From Caulobacter vibrioides OR37 (GTDB lineage: Bacteria > Pseudomonadota > Alphaproteobacteria > Caulobacterales > Caulobacteraceae), in assembly GCF_000372645.1 (NCBI RefSeq), contig NZ_APMP01000013.1, forward strand, positions 34,147 through 98,146: a stretch of 64,000 bases of DNA, given 5' to 3'. Position numbers and translations under genes: made by a program. Positions within the stretch are counted from its first letter, which is position 1; each line of letters begins with the position of its first letter. Of the stretch, positions 56,785 through 64,000 are shown piece after piece. The notes under the pieces were generated by a model. That model had not been told where the DNA came from. It did no database searches and saw only the letters and a list, made by a program, of their open reading frames with translations.

Positions 56785-56886
56785 ATGTCGGGCGGACAAG
56801 AGGCTTATCTGGGTCTGGTCGTGGCGGCGTTCTCGGCCTTCGCGTTGACGCTGTTCGTGACCTACATCCGGGTGAACATGAAATAG
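56785..56886 (+). CDS. 33-residue single-helix membrane microprotein under a FixK-type box
   Basis: A very short gene: MSGGQEAY, then a hydrophobic helix (LGLVVAAFSAFALTLFVTYI) and a basic end (RVNMK). GAGGAG lies 7 bases ahead of the ATG. The reading that starts 7 bases earlier (56778, 64 residues) lacks this spacing and gives a non-protein-like Arg/Gly chain. Size, single membrane helix and low-oxygen-type promoter recall the small subunits of terminal oxidases (CcoQ, CydX class), but no oxidase gene is near. It is divergent from fixL. Function unknown. Confidence 0.6.
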   Translation: MSGGQEAYLGLVVAAFSAFALTLFVTYIRVNMK

Positions 56887-57007
56887 GGCTGTTCAAGCCT
56901 ATGGCGCGCGGCGGGCCGCGCGATTGTCACCGGGACAATAAAGGCTTTGCGCCGGCCCCCCGCCGCGCATAACAGCGATGACCATTGGATTTCGCGGGAG
57001 TTTCCCC

Positions 57008-57829
57008 ATGCGCCAGTGGACCATCGACGCCTTCGCCAGCGGCCCGTTCAAGGGCAATCCCGCCTGCGTGGTCGAGCCCTTCGACGCCTGGCCGTCCGAT
57101 GACGGACTTCAGGCCCTGGCGGCCGAGAACAATCAGGCCGAGACGGCCTATCTGCTGAAGACCAAGGATTCGGCGCGTTTTGGCCTGCGCTGGTTCACCC
57201 CGACGCGCGAGGCGCCGCTGTGCGGCCACGCCACCCTGGCGGCGGCCCACGCGCTGTTCGCCGAGATGGGCGTCGACGTTCCCTTGCTGACCTTCGACAC
57301 CCTGTCGGGACCGCTGACGGTGCGGCGCGACGGCGAGCGGCTGGAGATGGACTTCCCCGCCGATCCGCCCCATCGGACGCCCGTTCCCGAGGGCTTGGCC
57401 GACGCCCTGGGCGTCGCGCCGACCGAGGTCTGGGCCGGGGCCTATCTGATCGCGGTGCTGAAGGACGAGGCGACGGTGCGAGGGCTGAAGCCCGACCTGG
57501 CGGCGCTGGGCCGCATCGCCGGCGAGGCGCGCGACGGGGCGGGCCAGACCGTGGTCGTCGCCCTGGCCGATCCGGACCAGCCCTATGCGGTGGTTAGCCG
57601 CTTCTTCGCGCCGGCCGCCGGCATTCCCGAGGATCCGACCACCGGCTCGGCGCACTGCATCCTGATGCCGCTGTTCGGCGAGCGCCTGGGCCAGGCGGTC
57701 CTGAGGTTCCATCAGGCCTATCCCGGCCGGGGCGGCGACCTGGAATGCGAAAGCCGCGGCGCGCGCGTTCTGTTGCGCGGCCGCGGCGTCACGGTCATCG
57801 AGAGCCGGCTCCGGGTGGAGCCGGCTTAA
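57008..57829 (+). CDS. PhzF-family isomerase-like protein
   Basis: 273 residues from the ATG at 57008 (GGGAG upstream). The two-fold repeated diaminopimelate-epimerase-like fold is shown by [14 protein letters not shown], the catalytic glutamate in [10 protein letters not shown], the glycine/histidine motif [13 protein letters not shown] and, in the second half, [11 protein letters not shown]. Members outside phenazine producers are called PhzF-like and act on unknown small molecules. There are no phenazine genes near. Its neighbours (the fix cluster and a small periplasmic protein) give no hint. The product is cytosolic. Confidence 0.88.
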   Translation: MRQWTIDAFASGPFKGNPACVVEPFDAWPSDDGLQALAAENNQAETAYLLKTKDSARFGLRWFTPTREAPLCGHATLAAAHALFAEMGVDVPLLTFDTLSGPLTVRRDGERLEMDFPADPPHRTPVPEGLADALGVAPTEVWAGAYLIAVLKDEATVRGLKPDLAALGRIAGEARDGAGQTVVVALADPDQPYAVVSRFFAPAAGIPEDPTTGSAHCILMPLFGERLGQAVLRFHQAYPGRGGDLECESRGARVLLRGRGVTVIESRLRVEPA

Positions 57830-57840
57830 AGGCCTTCCGC

Positions 57841-58185
57841 TTACCAGCGGCCCGGGCCGCGGCCGTAGCCATAGCCGTACTGGTTGTCATGACGCTCGTA
57901 GCGGATGCGGGCGCTGATATTGTCGTAGCGACGGTCCAGGTCCGCGCGTTCCCAGCCGGTCAAGCCGCCGCGACGATAGTCGCGCTCCAGGCGGGCGGTG
58001 TCGCGCAGCTCGCCGCGCAGACGCCAGGCCTCGCCGCGCGTCAGCTGGCCGGAGCGCACGCCCCAGTCGATGCGGCGCTCCAGATTGTCGCGTCGATCGT
58101 ACAGCGACTGCGCCGAGGCGACGGCGGGAAGGGTGACGGCCGCCAGGGCCGAGACCGCGGTGAGCGAGATCAGGATCTTCTTCAT
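57841..58185 (-). CDS. Small exported Arg/Tyr-rich protein
   Basis: 114 residues. A signal peptide fills residues 1-26 (LISLTAVSALAAVTLPAVASAQ). The mature part is rich in Arg, Asp and Leu with a regular helical pattern (LYDRRDNLERRIDWGVRSGQLTRGEAWRL, DTARLERDYRRGG) and ends in a Gly/Tyr/Arg tail (YGYGYGRGPGRW). AAAGGAAC precedes the ATG. Such small periplasmic proteins are common in Caulobacterales and Sphingomonadales; no function known to me. Convergent with the PhzF-family gene with 11 bases between the stops. Confidence 0.7.
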   Translation of the reverse strand: MKKILISLTAVSALAAVTLPAVASAQSLYDRRDNLERRIDWGVRSGQLTRGEAWRLRGELRDTARLERDYRRGGLTGWERADLDRRYDNISARIRYERHDNQYGYGYGRGPGRW

Positions 58186-58431
58186 CGGTTCGGGTTCCTT
58201 TCGAAATGGGGTGTCGCGGGCGATCGCGACGATGGGGACAGGAAAACACGCCTCGCCTGAAGCGGTTCTGAGCCGCTCGTTATGTTCCGTTCATGTTTGA
58301 GGGACCCGAGCCTCGGTGGCGTCAACGCCAGCAGAACCGTCGTCGAGCGTCCGTAATCTTGGCCGTGGGCCCGCTCTCGTCGGTTGGGGGTGATCCTTAG
58401 TCGGAATGTCGATCCGTTCGCCGGAGGGGTG

Positions 58432-59631
58432 ATGAACGCGCTCAAACCGTCGCGCAGTCTCGCGATCATGACCTTTCTGCACAGCTTCCAGCCGGGCGGG
58501 GTCGAGCGCGTGGCGCTTCGGCTGGCCGGGGCGTGGGCGGAGGCGGGCTGCGAGGTCGTGACCGTGATGGGCCGGCGGGACGGCCCCCTGGCCGCGGAGG
58601 CCTCCGACGCCGTGCGCTACCTGTTCGCGCCGCGCTTTCCGCCGGCCGTGGCCTTCGAGTCGGTCTGGATGGTCCCTTACCTGACGGCGGCGATCCTGCG
58701 CGAGAACCCCGACGTCCTATTCTGCGCCGGCAACACCTACGCGATCGTCGCCGTGCTGGTGCGGCTGCTGTTGGGGCGGCGCTGCCCGCCCATCGTCTGC
58801 AAGATCAGCAACAGCCTGGACCGCAAGGACTTCTCGCCCTGGATGGGGGCGCTTTACCGGCTGTGGCTTCGGATTCAGGCCCTTCATATCCAGCGTTTCG
58901 TGGGGCTGGCCGAGCCGATGCGCCCCGAGATGATCGCGGCGCTGGACCTGCCGCCCGAGCGGGTGGCCATCGTCGAGGATCCGGCCATCCGCCAGGCCGA
59001 CATCGCGTCCGGCGAACGGACGCGCGCGCCCGGCGACGGGCGTCTCTTCCTCGGGGTCGGACGGCTGAATCCGCAGAAGGATTTTGGCCTGCTGATCCGC
59101 GCCTTCGCCAGCTTCGCGGGCGCGCGGGACCGCCTGGTGATCCTGGGCGAGGGCCCCGAGCGGGGGCGTCTGACCGAGCTGATCCAGACGCTGGGCGTCG
59201 CTGACCGGGTCGAGCTGGTCGGCCATGTGCCCGACACCTCGGATTGGCTGCGGCGGGCCGACGTCTTCGTGCTGTCCTCGCGCTACGAAGGGGTTCCGGC
59301 CGTGGTCATCGAGGCGCTGGCGGCCGGAACGCCGATCGTGGCCACCGATTGCTGCGTCAGCATGGCCGAGCTGCTGGACCACGGCCGGCTGGGCGACCTG
59401 ACCCCGCCCGGCGACGTCGAGGCGCTGGCTGGGGCGATGCAAAGGATCCTGCGATGGCCCCGCGACGTGGCGGCGATGCGGGCCCAGGCCGCGCGCTTCA
59501 CCATCGAGCGCTCGGGCGCGGCCTATCTCGACCTGATGGCGGGCGTGGCCGGACGCGCCGCTCTGCCCTGGACGTCCGCCGAGCAATCCCCGATGACGAC
59601 GCGGGCGACGGAAGCGACGGCGGAGGCCTGA
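58432..59631 (+). CDS. Glycosyltransferase family 4 (GT-B)
   Basis: 399 residues from the ATG at 58432, with GGAGG directly ahead. The N-terminal acceptor domain begins IMTFLHSFQPGGVERVALRLA, and the donor domain contains LGVGRLNPQKDFGLLIRAF, LGEGPERGRL and SSRYEGVPAVVIEALAAGTPIVATDC, the E-x7-E motif of retaining GT4 transferases. It probably adds a sugar to a cell-surface polysaccharide or glycolipid. It stands alone, with no other polysaccharide genes nearby. The stop is followed by a TAGAGC palindrome shared with the hybrid kinase gene. Confidence 0.85.
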   Translation: MNALKPSRSLAIMTFLHSFQPGGVERVALRLAGAWAEAGCEVVTVMGRRDGPLAAEASDAVRYLFAPRFPPAVAFESVWMVPYLTAAILRENPDVLFCAGNTYAIVAVLVRLLLGRRCPPIVCKISNSLDRKDFSPWMGALYRLWLRIQALHIQRFVGLAEPMRPEMIAALDLPPERVAIVEDPAIRQADIASGERTRAPGDGRLFLGVGRLNPQKDFGLLIRAFASFAGARDRLVILGEGPERGRLTELIQTLGVADRVELVGHVPDTSDWLRRADVFVLSSRYEGVPAVVIEALAAGTPIVATDCCVSMAELLDHGRLGDLTPPGDVEALAGAMQRILRWPRDVAAMRAQAARFTIERSGAAYLDLMAGVAGRAALPWTSAEQSPMTTRATEATAEA

Positions 59632-59669
59632 GCCTCGGCCTCGAGACGTGCTCGGACGGACAGACTGTT

Positions 59670-59720
59670 TAGAGCGTGAGATAAGCTGAAACCGGTTCCC
59701 ACTTTCAGCCTCACGCTCTA
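59670..59720. repeat. TAGAGC-type palindrome between convergent genes
   Basis: Outer arms TAGAGCGTGAG and CTCACGCTCTA (59670-59680 and 59710-59720) and inner arms GCTGAAA and TTTCAGC (59685-59691 and 59703-59709). Read on the minus strand the core GCTGAAAGTGGGAACCGGTTTCAGC follows the same plan as the copies at 10183 and 44055. The CTA at 59718-59720 is the stop codon of the hybrid kinase. It probably ends transcription from both sides. Confidence 0.75.
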
Positions 59721-61607
59721 AGCCGCCCGGGCCATGCGGGCGGCGGCGATGGCGGTCTCGATCGCGTCGTAGAGCTTGGTGACCTCGATCGGCTTGGCGA
59801 CGTGGCCGTCCATGCCGGCGGCCAGATAGCCCTCGACCTGGTGGGCCAGGGCGTTGGCGGTCACGGCCACGATCGGCGTGCGGGCGCGGCCTTCGGCGAT
59901 TTCCAGGGCGCGGATGGCCCGGGCGGCCTCCACGCCATCCATCACCGGCATGTGGATGTCCATCAGCACGATGTCGTAGTCGCCGGCCTTCCAGGCCTCG
60001 ACGCAGGCCGCGCCGTCCGCGACCAGGGTCACCTCGGCGTTCAGCGGCGCCAGCACGGCCTCGACCACCTTCTGATTGGTCGGATTGTCGTCGGCGGCCA
60101 GCACGCGCGGGCGAGCGACGGAGGGGGCGCGCGGAACAGCCGCCAGCGAGGGCTGCTCGTCGTCGATATAGTGGACCTCGGTGAGGGTCTCCTCGCGCGG
60201 CGTGCTGACCAGGACGGTGAAGGTCGAGCCCCGACCTTCGCGGCTCTGCACCTTGATCGTGCCGCCCATCAGGTTGGCCAGTTCGCGGCAGATGGCCAGG
60301 CCCAGGCCCGAGCCGCCGAAGCGGCGGGTGGTCGAGCTGTCGGCCTGGACGAACTTGTCGAACAGGCGCGGCAGGATGTCGGGCGCGATGCCGATGCCGG
60401 TGTCGGCCACGTCGATGCGCAGGCCGTCGCCGTCCTCGGCCGAGGCGAAGCGCACGGCGACCGCGCCTTCCAGGGTGAACTTCAGGGCGTTGGAGACCAG
60501 ATTGCCCAGGATCTGGCGCAGACGGTCGGCGTCGCCGCGCCACAGGCCCTGGGCCTCGGGGGCGACGGCGACCTCGAAGGCGAGTCTCTTTTCCAGCGCC
60601 TGGGGGGCGTAGGCCTCGCGCACCGACTGGGCCAGCTGGACGATGTCGAACGGGCGGTCCTCGATCTCCAGCCGCCCGGCCTCGATCTTGGACAGGTCCA
60701 GCACGTCGTTGAGGACGCTGAGCAGCACGGCGCCCGACTCGCGGATGACGCTCAGGCGCTCGCGCTGCGGGTCGGTGAGTTCGCCCATGGCCATGATGTC
60801 GGCCATGGCCAGCACGCCGTTCAGCGGGGTGCGGATCTCGTGGCTCATATTGGCCAGGAAGTGCGATTTCAGCACGTTGGCGGCGTTGGCGTCGTCGCGG
60901 GCGCGGACCAGTTCGGCCATGGCGCCGCGCAGGTCCTCGTCATTGGTCTCCAGCCGCGCCACCAGATGGTTGAAGCTGGCGGTCAGGCTGTGGAAGACGT
61001 CGTCGTCGGCGCACTGGTCCACGGGCTTGTAGCGCCCGCCGACGGCGGTTTCGTGCATGGCCTCGGACAGGCGCTCCATGGGCTTGGCCAGGCGGCGGGC
61101 CAGGCTGTTGGCCAACAGGATCGCCAAGCCCGCGGCGCCGAAGAACAGGGCGCCGGTCAGGGCCAGGTCGCGGGCCAGGGTCTGGCCGAGGCCGGGATGC
61201 TCGGCCAGCAGCACCAGCGTGCCCACCCTTTGGGCGCCCAGTTTGATGGGGCGGCTCAGCGTGTCGACGTCGGCGAGATCGGCCGGGCCCAGCTGGGCCA
61301 CGACGCGGCCCTGCTCGTCGCTGATGCGCACCCCGGCGACGCCGGGCGCCTTGGCCACGGCCTCGAGGGCGCGGTAGGCGCCGACCATGTTGTGATCGGC
61401 CAGCGGCGCGGCGGCGCCGGCGGCCGCCATCTTGGCCAGGATCTCGTGATTGGCGCGGGCTTCCTGCCGCGCGACGCTCCACTGCTGCAACATGAAGCAC
61501 AAACAAGCGGCCACCAGGGCGAGGACGGTCGTCGCCAGGGCGACACCCGCGATTCTCGCCTGCAACGGGGCGAGGGTGGACCCGCTATGGTTGTGACTTT
61601 CGCTCAT
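59718..61607 (-). CDS. Membrane-bound hybrid histidine kinase with receiver domain
   Basis: 629 residues from the ATG at 61607. A first membrane helix (residues 15-40), a periplasmic sensing part of about 110 residues, a second helix (residues 153-175, [21 protein letters not shown]) and a HAMP-like segment. The kinase core has [17 protein letters not shown] (phospho-histidine), [21 protein letters not shown] and [15 protein letters not shown]-terminal receiver (from about residue 500) has [11 protein letters not shown] and phosphoacceptor aspartate in [13 protein letters not shown]. No response regulator or phosphotransfer gene is next to it, so its output is elsewhere. The stop codon lies in a TAGAGC palindrome. 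Confidence 0.88.
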   Translation of the reverse strand: MSESHNHSGSTLAPLQARIAGVALATTVLALVAACLCFMLQQWSVARQEARANHEILAKMAAAGAAAPLADHNMVGAYRALEAVAKAPGVAGVRISDEQGRVVAQLGPADLADVDTLSRPIKLGAQRVGTLVLLAEHPGLGQTLARDLALTGALFFGAAGLAILLANSLARRLAKPMERLSEAMHETAVGGRYKPVDQCADDDVFHSLTASFNHLVARLETNDEDLRGAMAELVRARDDANAANVLKSHFLANMSHEIRTPLNGVLAMADIMAMGELTDPQRERLSVIRESGAVLLSVLNDVLDLSKIEAGRLEIEDRPFDIVQLAQSVREAYAPQALEKRLAFEVAVAPEAQGLWRGDADRLRQILGNLVSNALKFTLEGAVAVRFASAEDGDGLRIDVADTGIGIAPDILPRLFDKFVQADSSTTRRFGGSGLGLAICRELANLMGGTIKVQSREGRGSTFTVLVSTPREETLTEVHYIDDEQPSLAAVPRAPSVARPRVLAADDNPTNQKVVEAVLAPLNAEVTLVADGAACVEAWKAGDYDIVLMDIHMPVMDGVEAARAIRALEIAEGRARTPIVAVTANALAHQVEGYLAAGMDGHVAKPIEVTKLYDAIETAIAAARMARAA

Positions 61608-61741
61608 GCGGCGTTGTCGACTCAATCAAGAGGAGACCCAATCAAGGCGTAGCGTTCCACAATCTCCCTAACGCTTCGCTTCCATGTTCCGAGCGCGCGC
61701 GACAAATCATCACTAACACACACTTTATGATTGCCTTTCCC

Positions 61742-61757
61742 TTAACAATCTATTTAC
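61742..61757. promoter_or_regulatory. CtrA-like box ahead of a small gene
   Basis: TTAA-CAATCTA-TTTAC matches the CtrA consensus TTAA-N7-TTAAC at eight of nine defined bases, in an AT-rich 100-base stretch (61690-61790) that contrasts with the GC-rich surroundings. Lies about 36 bases before the TTG start at 61793. Confidence 0.4.
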
Positions 61758-61792
61758 CCTCACTTTTAGTGTTTCATTAACGGAGGCGGGTC

Positions 61793-62119
61793 TTGGAAAA
61801 GGTTTTTGTTGCGAAACGCGTGGCCAACAAGCTGGTCTCGACCGAGGCGGCCGTGGACGCGGCGATTGTGGAAGTCGGCGAGATGATGGCCGAGCTGCTG
61901 CAAGCGCGGAAGGATCTGAACCTGTCGGCCACGTTCGGCCATGACGTCAGCGTCAAGGTCGCCGATGCCATGCAGGCGCTGATCGCCGCGCGCACGGCCA
62001 TGGTCGATGCCCATGCCCAGCTGGACGAGAGCCGTCTGCGCCTCGGCCTCCGCACGCGCATGGTCGGCGACATCAAGCCGGAAGACGCTGGTCCGACCGG
62101 TCTGCGCGAGGCCATCTAA
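61793..62119 (+). CDS. Small helical hypothetical protein with a TTG start
   Basis: 108 residues. The TTG at 61793 has GGAGG six bases ahead, so it is well supported. Predicted all-helical and soluble: MEKVFVAKRVANKLVSTEAAVDAAIVEV, then ALIAARTAMVDAHAQLDESRLRL. No cysteine and no known motif. It is divergent from the hybrid histidine kinase and stands behind a CtrA-like box, which suggests a role tied to the cell cycle or to the kinase. Proteins with this look are known to me only as uncharacterised Caulobacterales proteins. Confidence 0.65.
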   Translation: MEKVFVAKRVANKLVSTEAAVDAAIVEVGEMMAELLQARKDLNLSATFGHDVSVKVADAMQALIAARTAMVDAHAQLDESRLRLGLRTRMVGDIKPEDAGPTGLREAI

Positions 62120-62142
62120 GTCTCATTGCAATAGTTTAATAC

Positions 62143-62176
62143 CTTCGGGCCTCTAATCTAGGTTAGAGGCCCGAAG
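62143..62176. promoter_or_regulatory. Perfect 14-bp hairpin abutting a start codon
   Basis: Arms 62143-62156 and 62163-62176 with loop TCTAGG. The right arm ends one base before the ATG at 62178 and there is no free ribosome site. It may be a terminator of the preceding gene, or it may hold the start region closed until something opens it. Confidence 0.5.
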
Positions 62177-62177
62177 C

Positions 62178-62609
62178 ATGTTTGCGTATCAGCAACTGTT
62201 ATTCTGGATTAATTGGCTGCTGCTGGCGGCGGCCTGCCTTGGCGCGTGGCGATGGGGCGGCCGGGCGGAGCGGAGCGGCGCGGCCTTGGTTCTGGCGACG
62301 TTCGTCGCCGTCGTCCTCGCCAGGCTGCTGCACGGCAAGGAACTCGTTCAAGGCGTCTACTTGGCGCTGGACGGCTTGCTGGCGCTAGGCCTTCTGATGC
62401 TGGCGCTACGCCACGCCACGCGCTGGCTCGGCGTCGCGGTGCTGCTGCAGGCCGTCCAGTTCAGCCTCCATGCCTACTATCTGGTGGAGGCCAAGCGTTA
62501 CGACGCCTTCTATATCCTCGTGAACAATCTGGTGAGCCTTGGCGTGCTGGTCTGCCTGCTGGCGGGCGTGGTCATGGCCCGCCGCCGGTCGGCCCCCTCC
62601 GCAAAATAA
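62178..62609 (+). CDS. Small four-helix membrane protein of unknown function
   Basis: 143 residues; about four membrane helices: residues 8-25 (LLFWINWLLLAAACLGAW), 33-50, 60-95 (LALDGLLALGLLMLALRHATRWLGVAVLL) and 112-134 (ILVNNLVSLGVLVCLLAGVV), with a basic C-terminus. Conserved-looking Tyr/Phe cluster VQFSLHAYYLVEAKRYDAFY lies between helices 3 and 4. No known family. The start codon immediately follows a perfect hairpin, with no visible ribosome site, so expression is probably weak or controlled, or the mRNA starts at the ATG. It precedes the serC leader. Confidence 0.6.
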   Translation: MFAYQQLLFWINWLLLAAACLGAWRWGGRAERSGAALVLATFVAVVLARLLHGKELVQGVYLALDGLLALGLLMLALRHATRWLGVAVLLQAVQFSLHAYYLVEAKRYDAFYILVNNLVSLGVLVCLLAGVVMARRRSAPSAK

Positions 62610-62619
62610 TTGCCGAGGG

Positions 62620-62744
62620 CGGACGATGACTTCGTCGGTCCGCAAAATCTTTTCTTGCAATCTCTCCCGAAACGCGGTTTTTCGCCTGCGGGCCACATCC
62701 CCCCAACGGGATGCAGTCCATCTGTAAGGATGGGAGACATCGCT
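62620..62744 (+). ncRNA. Structured serC leader (serC RNA motif candidate)
   Basis: The 135-base region ahead of serC has three small hairpins: CGGAC/GTCCG near 62620-62642, CATCCC/GGGATG at about 62696-62713, and CCATC/GATGG at about 62718-62732, the last just before the ribosome site. A conserved cis-regulatory RNA named serC is known upstream of serC in Alphaproteobacteria. I could not compare the sequence with its covariance model. Confidence 0.5.
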
Positions 62745-63920
62745 ATGACCACGACCCTCGCCAAGCCGGCGATCCGCCCGGCGCGTCCCGAGTTCTCTTC
62801 CGGGCCTTGCGCCAAAAGGCCTGGCTGGACCCCCGAAAATCTCAGAAACGCCGTTCTCGGCCGCTCGCACCGGTCGAAGCTGGGCAAGGCGCGCCTGAAG
62901 GCCGCCATCGACCAGACGCGCGAAGTGCTGGAAGTTCCCGCCGACTTCCTGATCGGCATCGTCGCCGGTTCGGACACCGGCGCCGTCGAAATGGCGATGT
63001 GGTCGATGCTGGGCGCGCGTCCCGTCCAACTGCTGGCCTTCGAGTCCTTCGGCAAGGACTGGGTCACGGACGTCACCAAGCAACTGAAGCTGCCCGACGT
63101 CGAGGTGCTGAGCGCTCCGTATGGCCAGCTGCCCGACACGTCCAAGGTCGATCCGGCCAAGGATCTGGTCTTCACCTGGAACGGCACGACCTCGGGCGTG
63201 CGCGTGCCGAACGCCGACTTCATCTCGGCCGACCGTGAAGGCATCACGATCTGCGACGCCACCTCGGCGGCCTTCGCCCAGGAGCTCGACTGGGCCAAGC
63301 TCGATGTCGTGACCTTCTCCTGGCAGAAGGCGCTGGGCGGCGAGGGCGCGCACGGGATCCTGATCCTGTCGCCGCGCGCCGTGGCCCGCCTGGAAAGCTA
63401 CACGCCGGCCTGGCCGATGCCGAAGCTGTTCCGCATGACCAAGAACGGCAAGATCGCCGCCGACATCTTCGAGGGCGCGACGATCAACACCCCGTCGATG
63501 CTCTGCGTCGAGGACGCGCTGGACGCCCTGAAGTGGGCCTCGTCCATCGGCGGCCTCCAGGCCATGCAGGCCCGCGCCGACCAGAACCTGGCCGTGCTGG
63601 CCGACTGGGTCGCCAAGACCCCGTGGGTCGACTTCCTGGCCGCCACGCCGGACATCCGCTCCAACACCTCGGTGTGCCTGAAGGTCGTGGATCCCAAGAT
63701 CACGGCCTTGCCGGAAGACGCCCAGGCCGACTTCGCCAAGAAGCTGGCCAGCCTGCTCGAAAAGGAGGGCGCGGCCCTCGACATCGGCGGCTATCGCGAC
63801 GCCCCGGCCGGCCTGCGCATCTGGTGCGGCGCCACCGTCGAGGCTTCGGATCTCGAGGCCCTGACGCCCTGGCTCGACTGGGCCTTCGCCACCGTCTCGG
63901 CCGAACTGGTCGCCGCTTAA
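62745..63920 (+). CDS. serC: Phosphoserine aminotransferase
   Basis: 391 residues from the ATG at 62745 (GGGAGA upstream); a longer reading to 62610 runs through the leader. A class V aminotransferase of the alphaproteobacterial SerC type: [17 protein letters not shown] at the start, [27 protein letters not shown], and the PLP lysine in [15 protein letters not shown]. Makes phosphoserine from 3-phosphohydroxypyruvate and glutamate in the serine pathway; it may also act in vitamin B6 formation. serA is usually next, and would lie beyond the right edge of the window. A structured leader probably adjusts its expression. Confidence 0.93.
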   Translation: MTTTLAKPAIRPARPEFSSGPCAKRPGWTPENLRNAVLGRSHRSKLGKARLKAAIDQTREVLEVPADFLIGIVAGSDTGAVEMAMWSMLGARPVQLLAFESFGKDWVTDVTKQLKLPDVEVLSAPYGQLPDTSKVDPAKDLVFTWNGTTSGVRVPNADFISADREGITICDATSAAFAQELDWAKLDVVTFSWQKALGGEGAHGILILSPRAVARLESYTPAWPMPKLFRMTKNGKIAADIFEGATINTPSMLCVEDALDALKWASSIGGLQAMQARADQNLAVLADWVAKTPWVDFLAATPDIRSNTSVCLKVVDPKITALPEDAQADFAKKLASLLEKEGAALDIGGYRDAPAGLRIWCGATVEASDLEALTPWLDWAFATVSAELVAA

Positions 63921-63936
63921 ACTCTCATGCTCCGAG

Positions 63937-63985
63937 CCTCCCCTCCCCCTTGCGGGGAGGGGCAGGGGTGGGGGTGACCCCCCGC
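63937..63985. repeat. GC-rich intergenic palindrome after serC
   Basis: Perfect 9-base arms CCCCTCCCC and GGGGAGGGG (63940-63948 and 63954-63962) with loop CTTGC, followed by CAGGGGTGGGGG. This pattern is a frequent dispersed intergenic element in Caulobacter and other Alphaproteobacteria. It may stop transcription of serC. Confidence 0.65.
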
Positions 63986-64000
63986 CGCCTCAGTGCTCGC

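Noticed and set aside
56778..56972. 64-codon frame starting 7 bases before the microprotein
   Set aside because: Arg/Gly-rich with no fold features; its start is too close to the GAGGAG ribosome site, whereas the 33-codon frame is ideally spaced and encodes a membrane helix.
57008..57829. Phenazine biosynthesis
   Set aside because: Only a PhzF-like gene is present; none of the other phenazine genes is near, and PhzF-like proteins are common in bacteria that make no phenazines.
1..64000. CRISPR arrays, tRNA or rRNA genes, prophage, insertion sequences
   Set aside because: I looked for regularly spaced repeats, tRNA-like cloverleaf arms with the GTTCRA core, transposases, integrases and phage structural genes, and saw none. 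Repeats found are single intergenic palindromes.

Overview
This is a 64 kb piece of a GC-rich alphaproteobacterial chromosome, most likely Caulobacter or a close relative (Caulobacteraceae). The evidence is a complete fixK-fixT-fixJ-fixL oxygen-response cluster, a serralysin that looks like the S-layer protease SapA next to an OmpA-type porin, motA, a serC gene with a structured leader, several large TonB-dependent receptors, and small intergenic palindromes of the TAGAGC type. I see no rRNA, tRNA, CRISPR, phage or insertion sequence. It reads as ordinary chromosome organised into nutrient-specific loci. The organism call and all family names come from motif reading, not from a search.

Layout. 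1-6.8 kb: 3' end of a membrane PQQ glucose-type dehydrogenase, then a His-rich small periplasmic protein and a czcCBA-type heavy-metal RND efflux operon (+). 6.9-18.3 kb: six consecutive minus-strand genes, namely two TonB receptors, a LysR regulator, an HD-domain oxygenase with the full ligand set of the phosphonate C-P cleaving enzyme PhnZ, a DUF5690-type MFS transporter and a Tat-exported phosphocholine-type phospholipase C. Three promoter regions here carry 11-nt direct repeats resembling Pho boxes, so I read it as a phosphate-starvation locus for organophosphonates or phospho-alcohols. 18.5-25.7 kb: M61 peptidase, a third TonB receptor, and divergently a secreted cyanophycinase and an isoaspartyl peptidase, together the parts needed to use cyanophycin or beta-aspartyl peptides. 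25.7-30.8 kb: Lrp regulators, an HTH-less Lrp ligand domain, the DgcN-DgcA D-glutamate pair and an exported D-aminoacylase. 30.9-36.6 kb: a tightly packed four-gene lysine / 2-aminoadipate catabolic operon (saccharopine-dehydrogenase-like protein, D-2-hydroxyglutarate dehydrogenase, aminoadipate-semialdehyde dehydrogenase, 2-oxoadipate dioxygenase HglS) with a divergent Lrp regulator.

36.6-44 kb: an ABC-F ATPase, a regulator made of two fused TetR units, a TonB receptor followed by a PhoD phosphodiesterase, and a small convergent gene. 44-51.4 kb: sapA-like protease and ompA (divergent; ompA is frameshifted in its proline linker), mnmC, an Ala-rich lipoprotein, motA. 51.5-57 kb: MFS exporter, fixK, fixT with a cysteine cluster, a small membrane protein, fixJ and fixL, and a 33-residue membrane microprotein behind a FixK-type box. 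57-64 kb: PhzF-family protein, small periplasmic protein, glycosyltransferase, hybrid histidine kinase, two small uncharacterised genes, and serC.

The most interesting items are the Pho-box-linked phosphonate/phospholipid locus, the cyanophycin plus D-amino-acid plus lysine nitrogen-scavenging run, the FixK-box microprotein, the double TetR protein, and a dispersed modular palindrome family whose terminal TAG repeatedly supplies the stop codon of the neighbouring gene.
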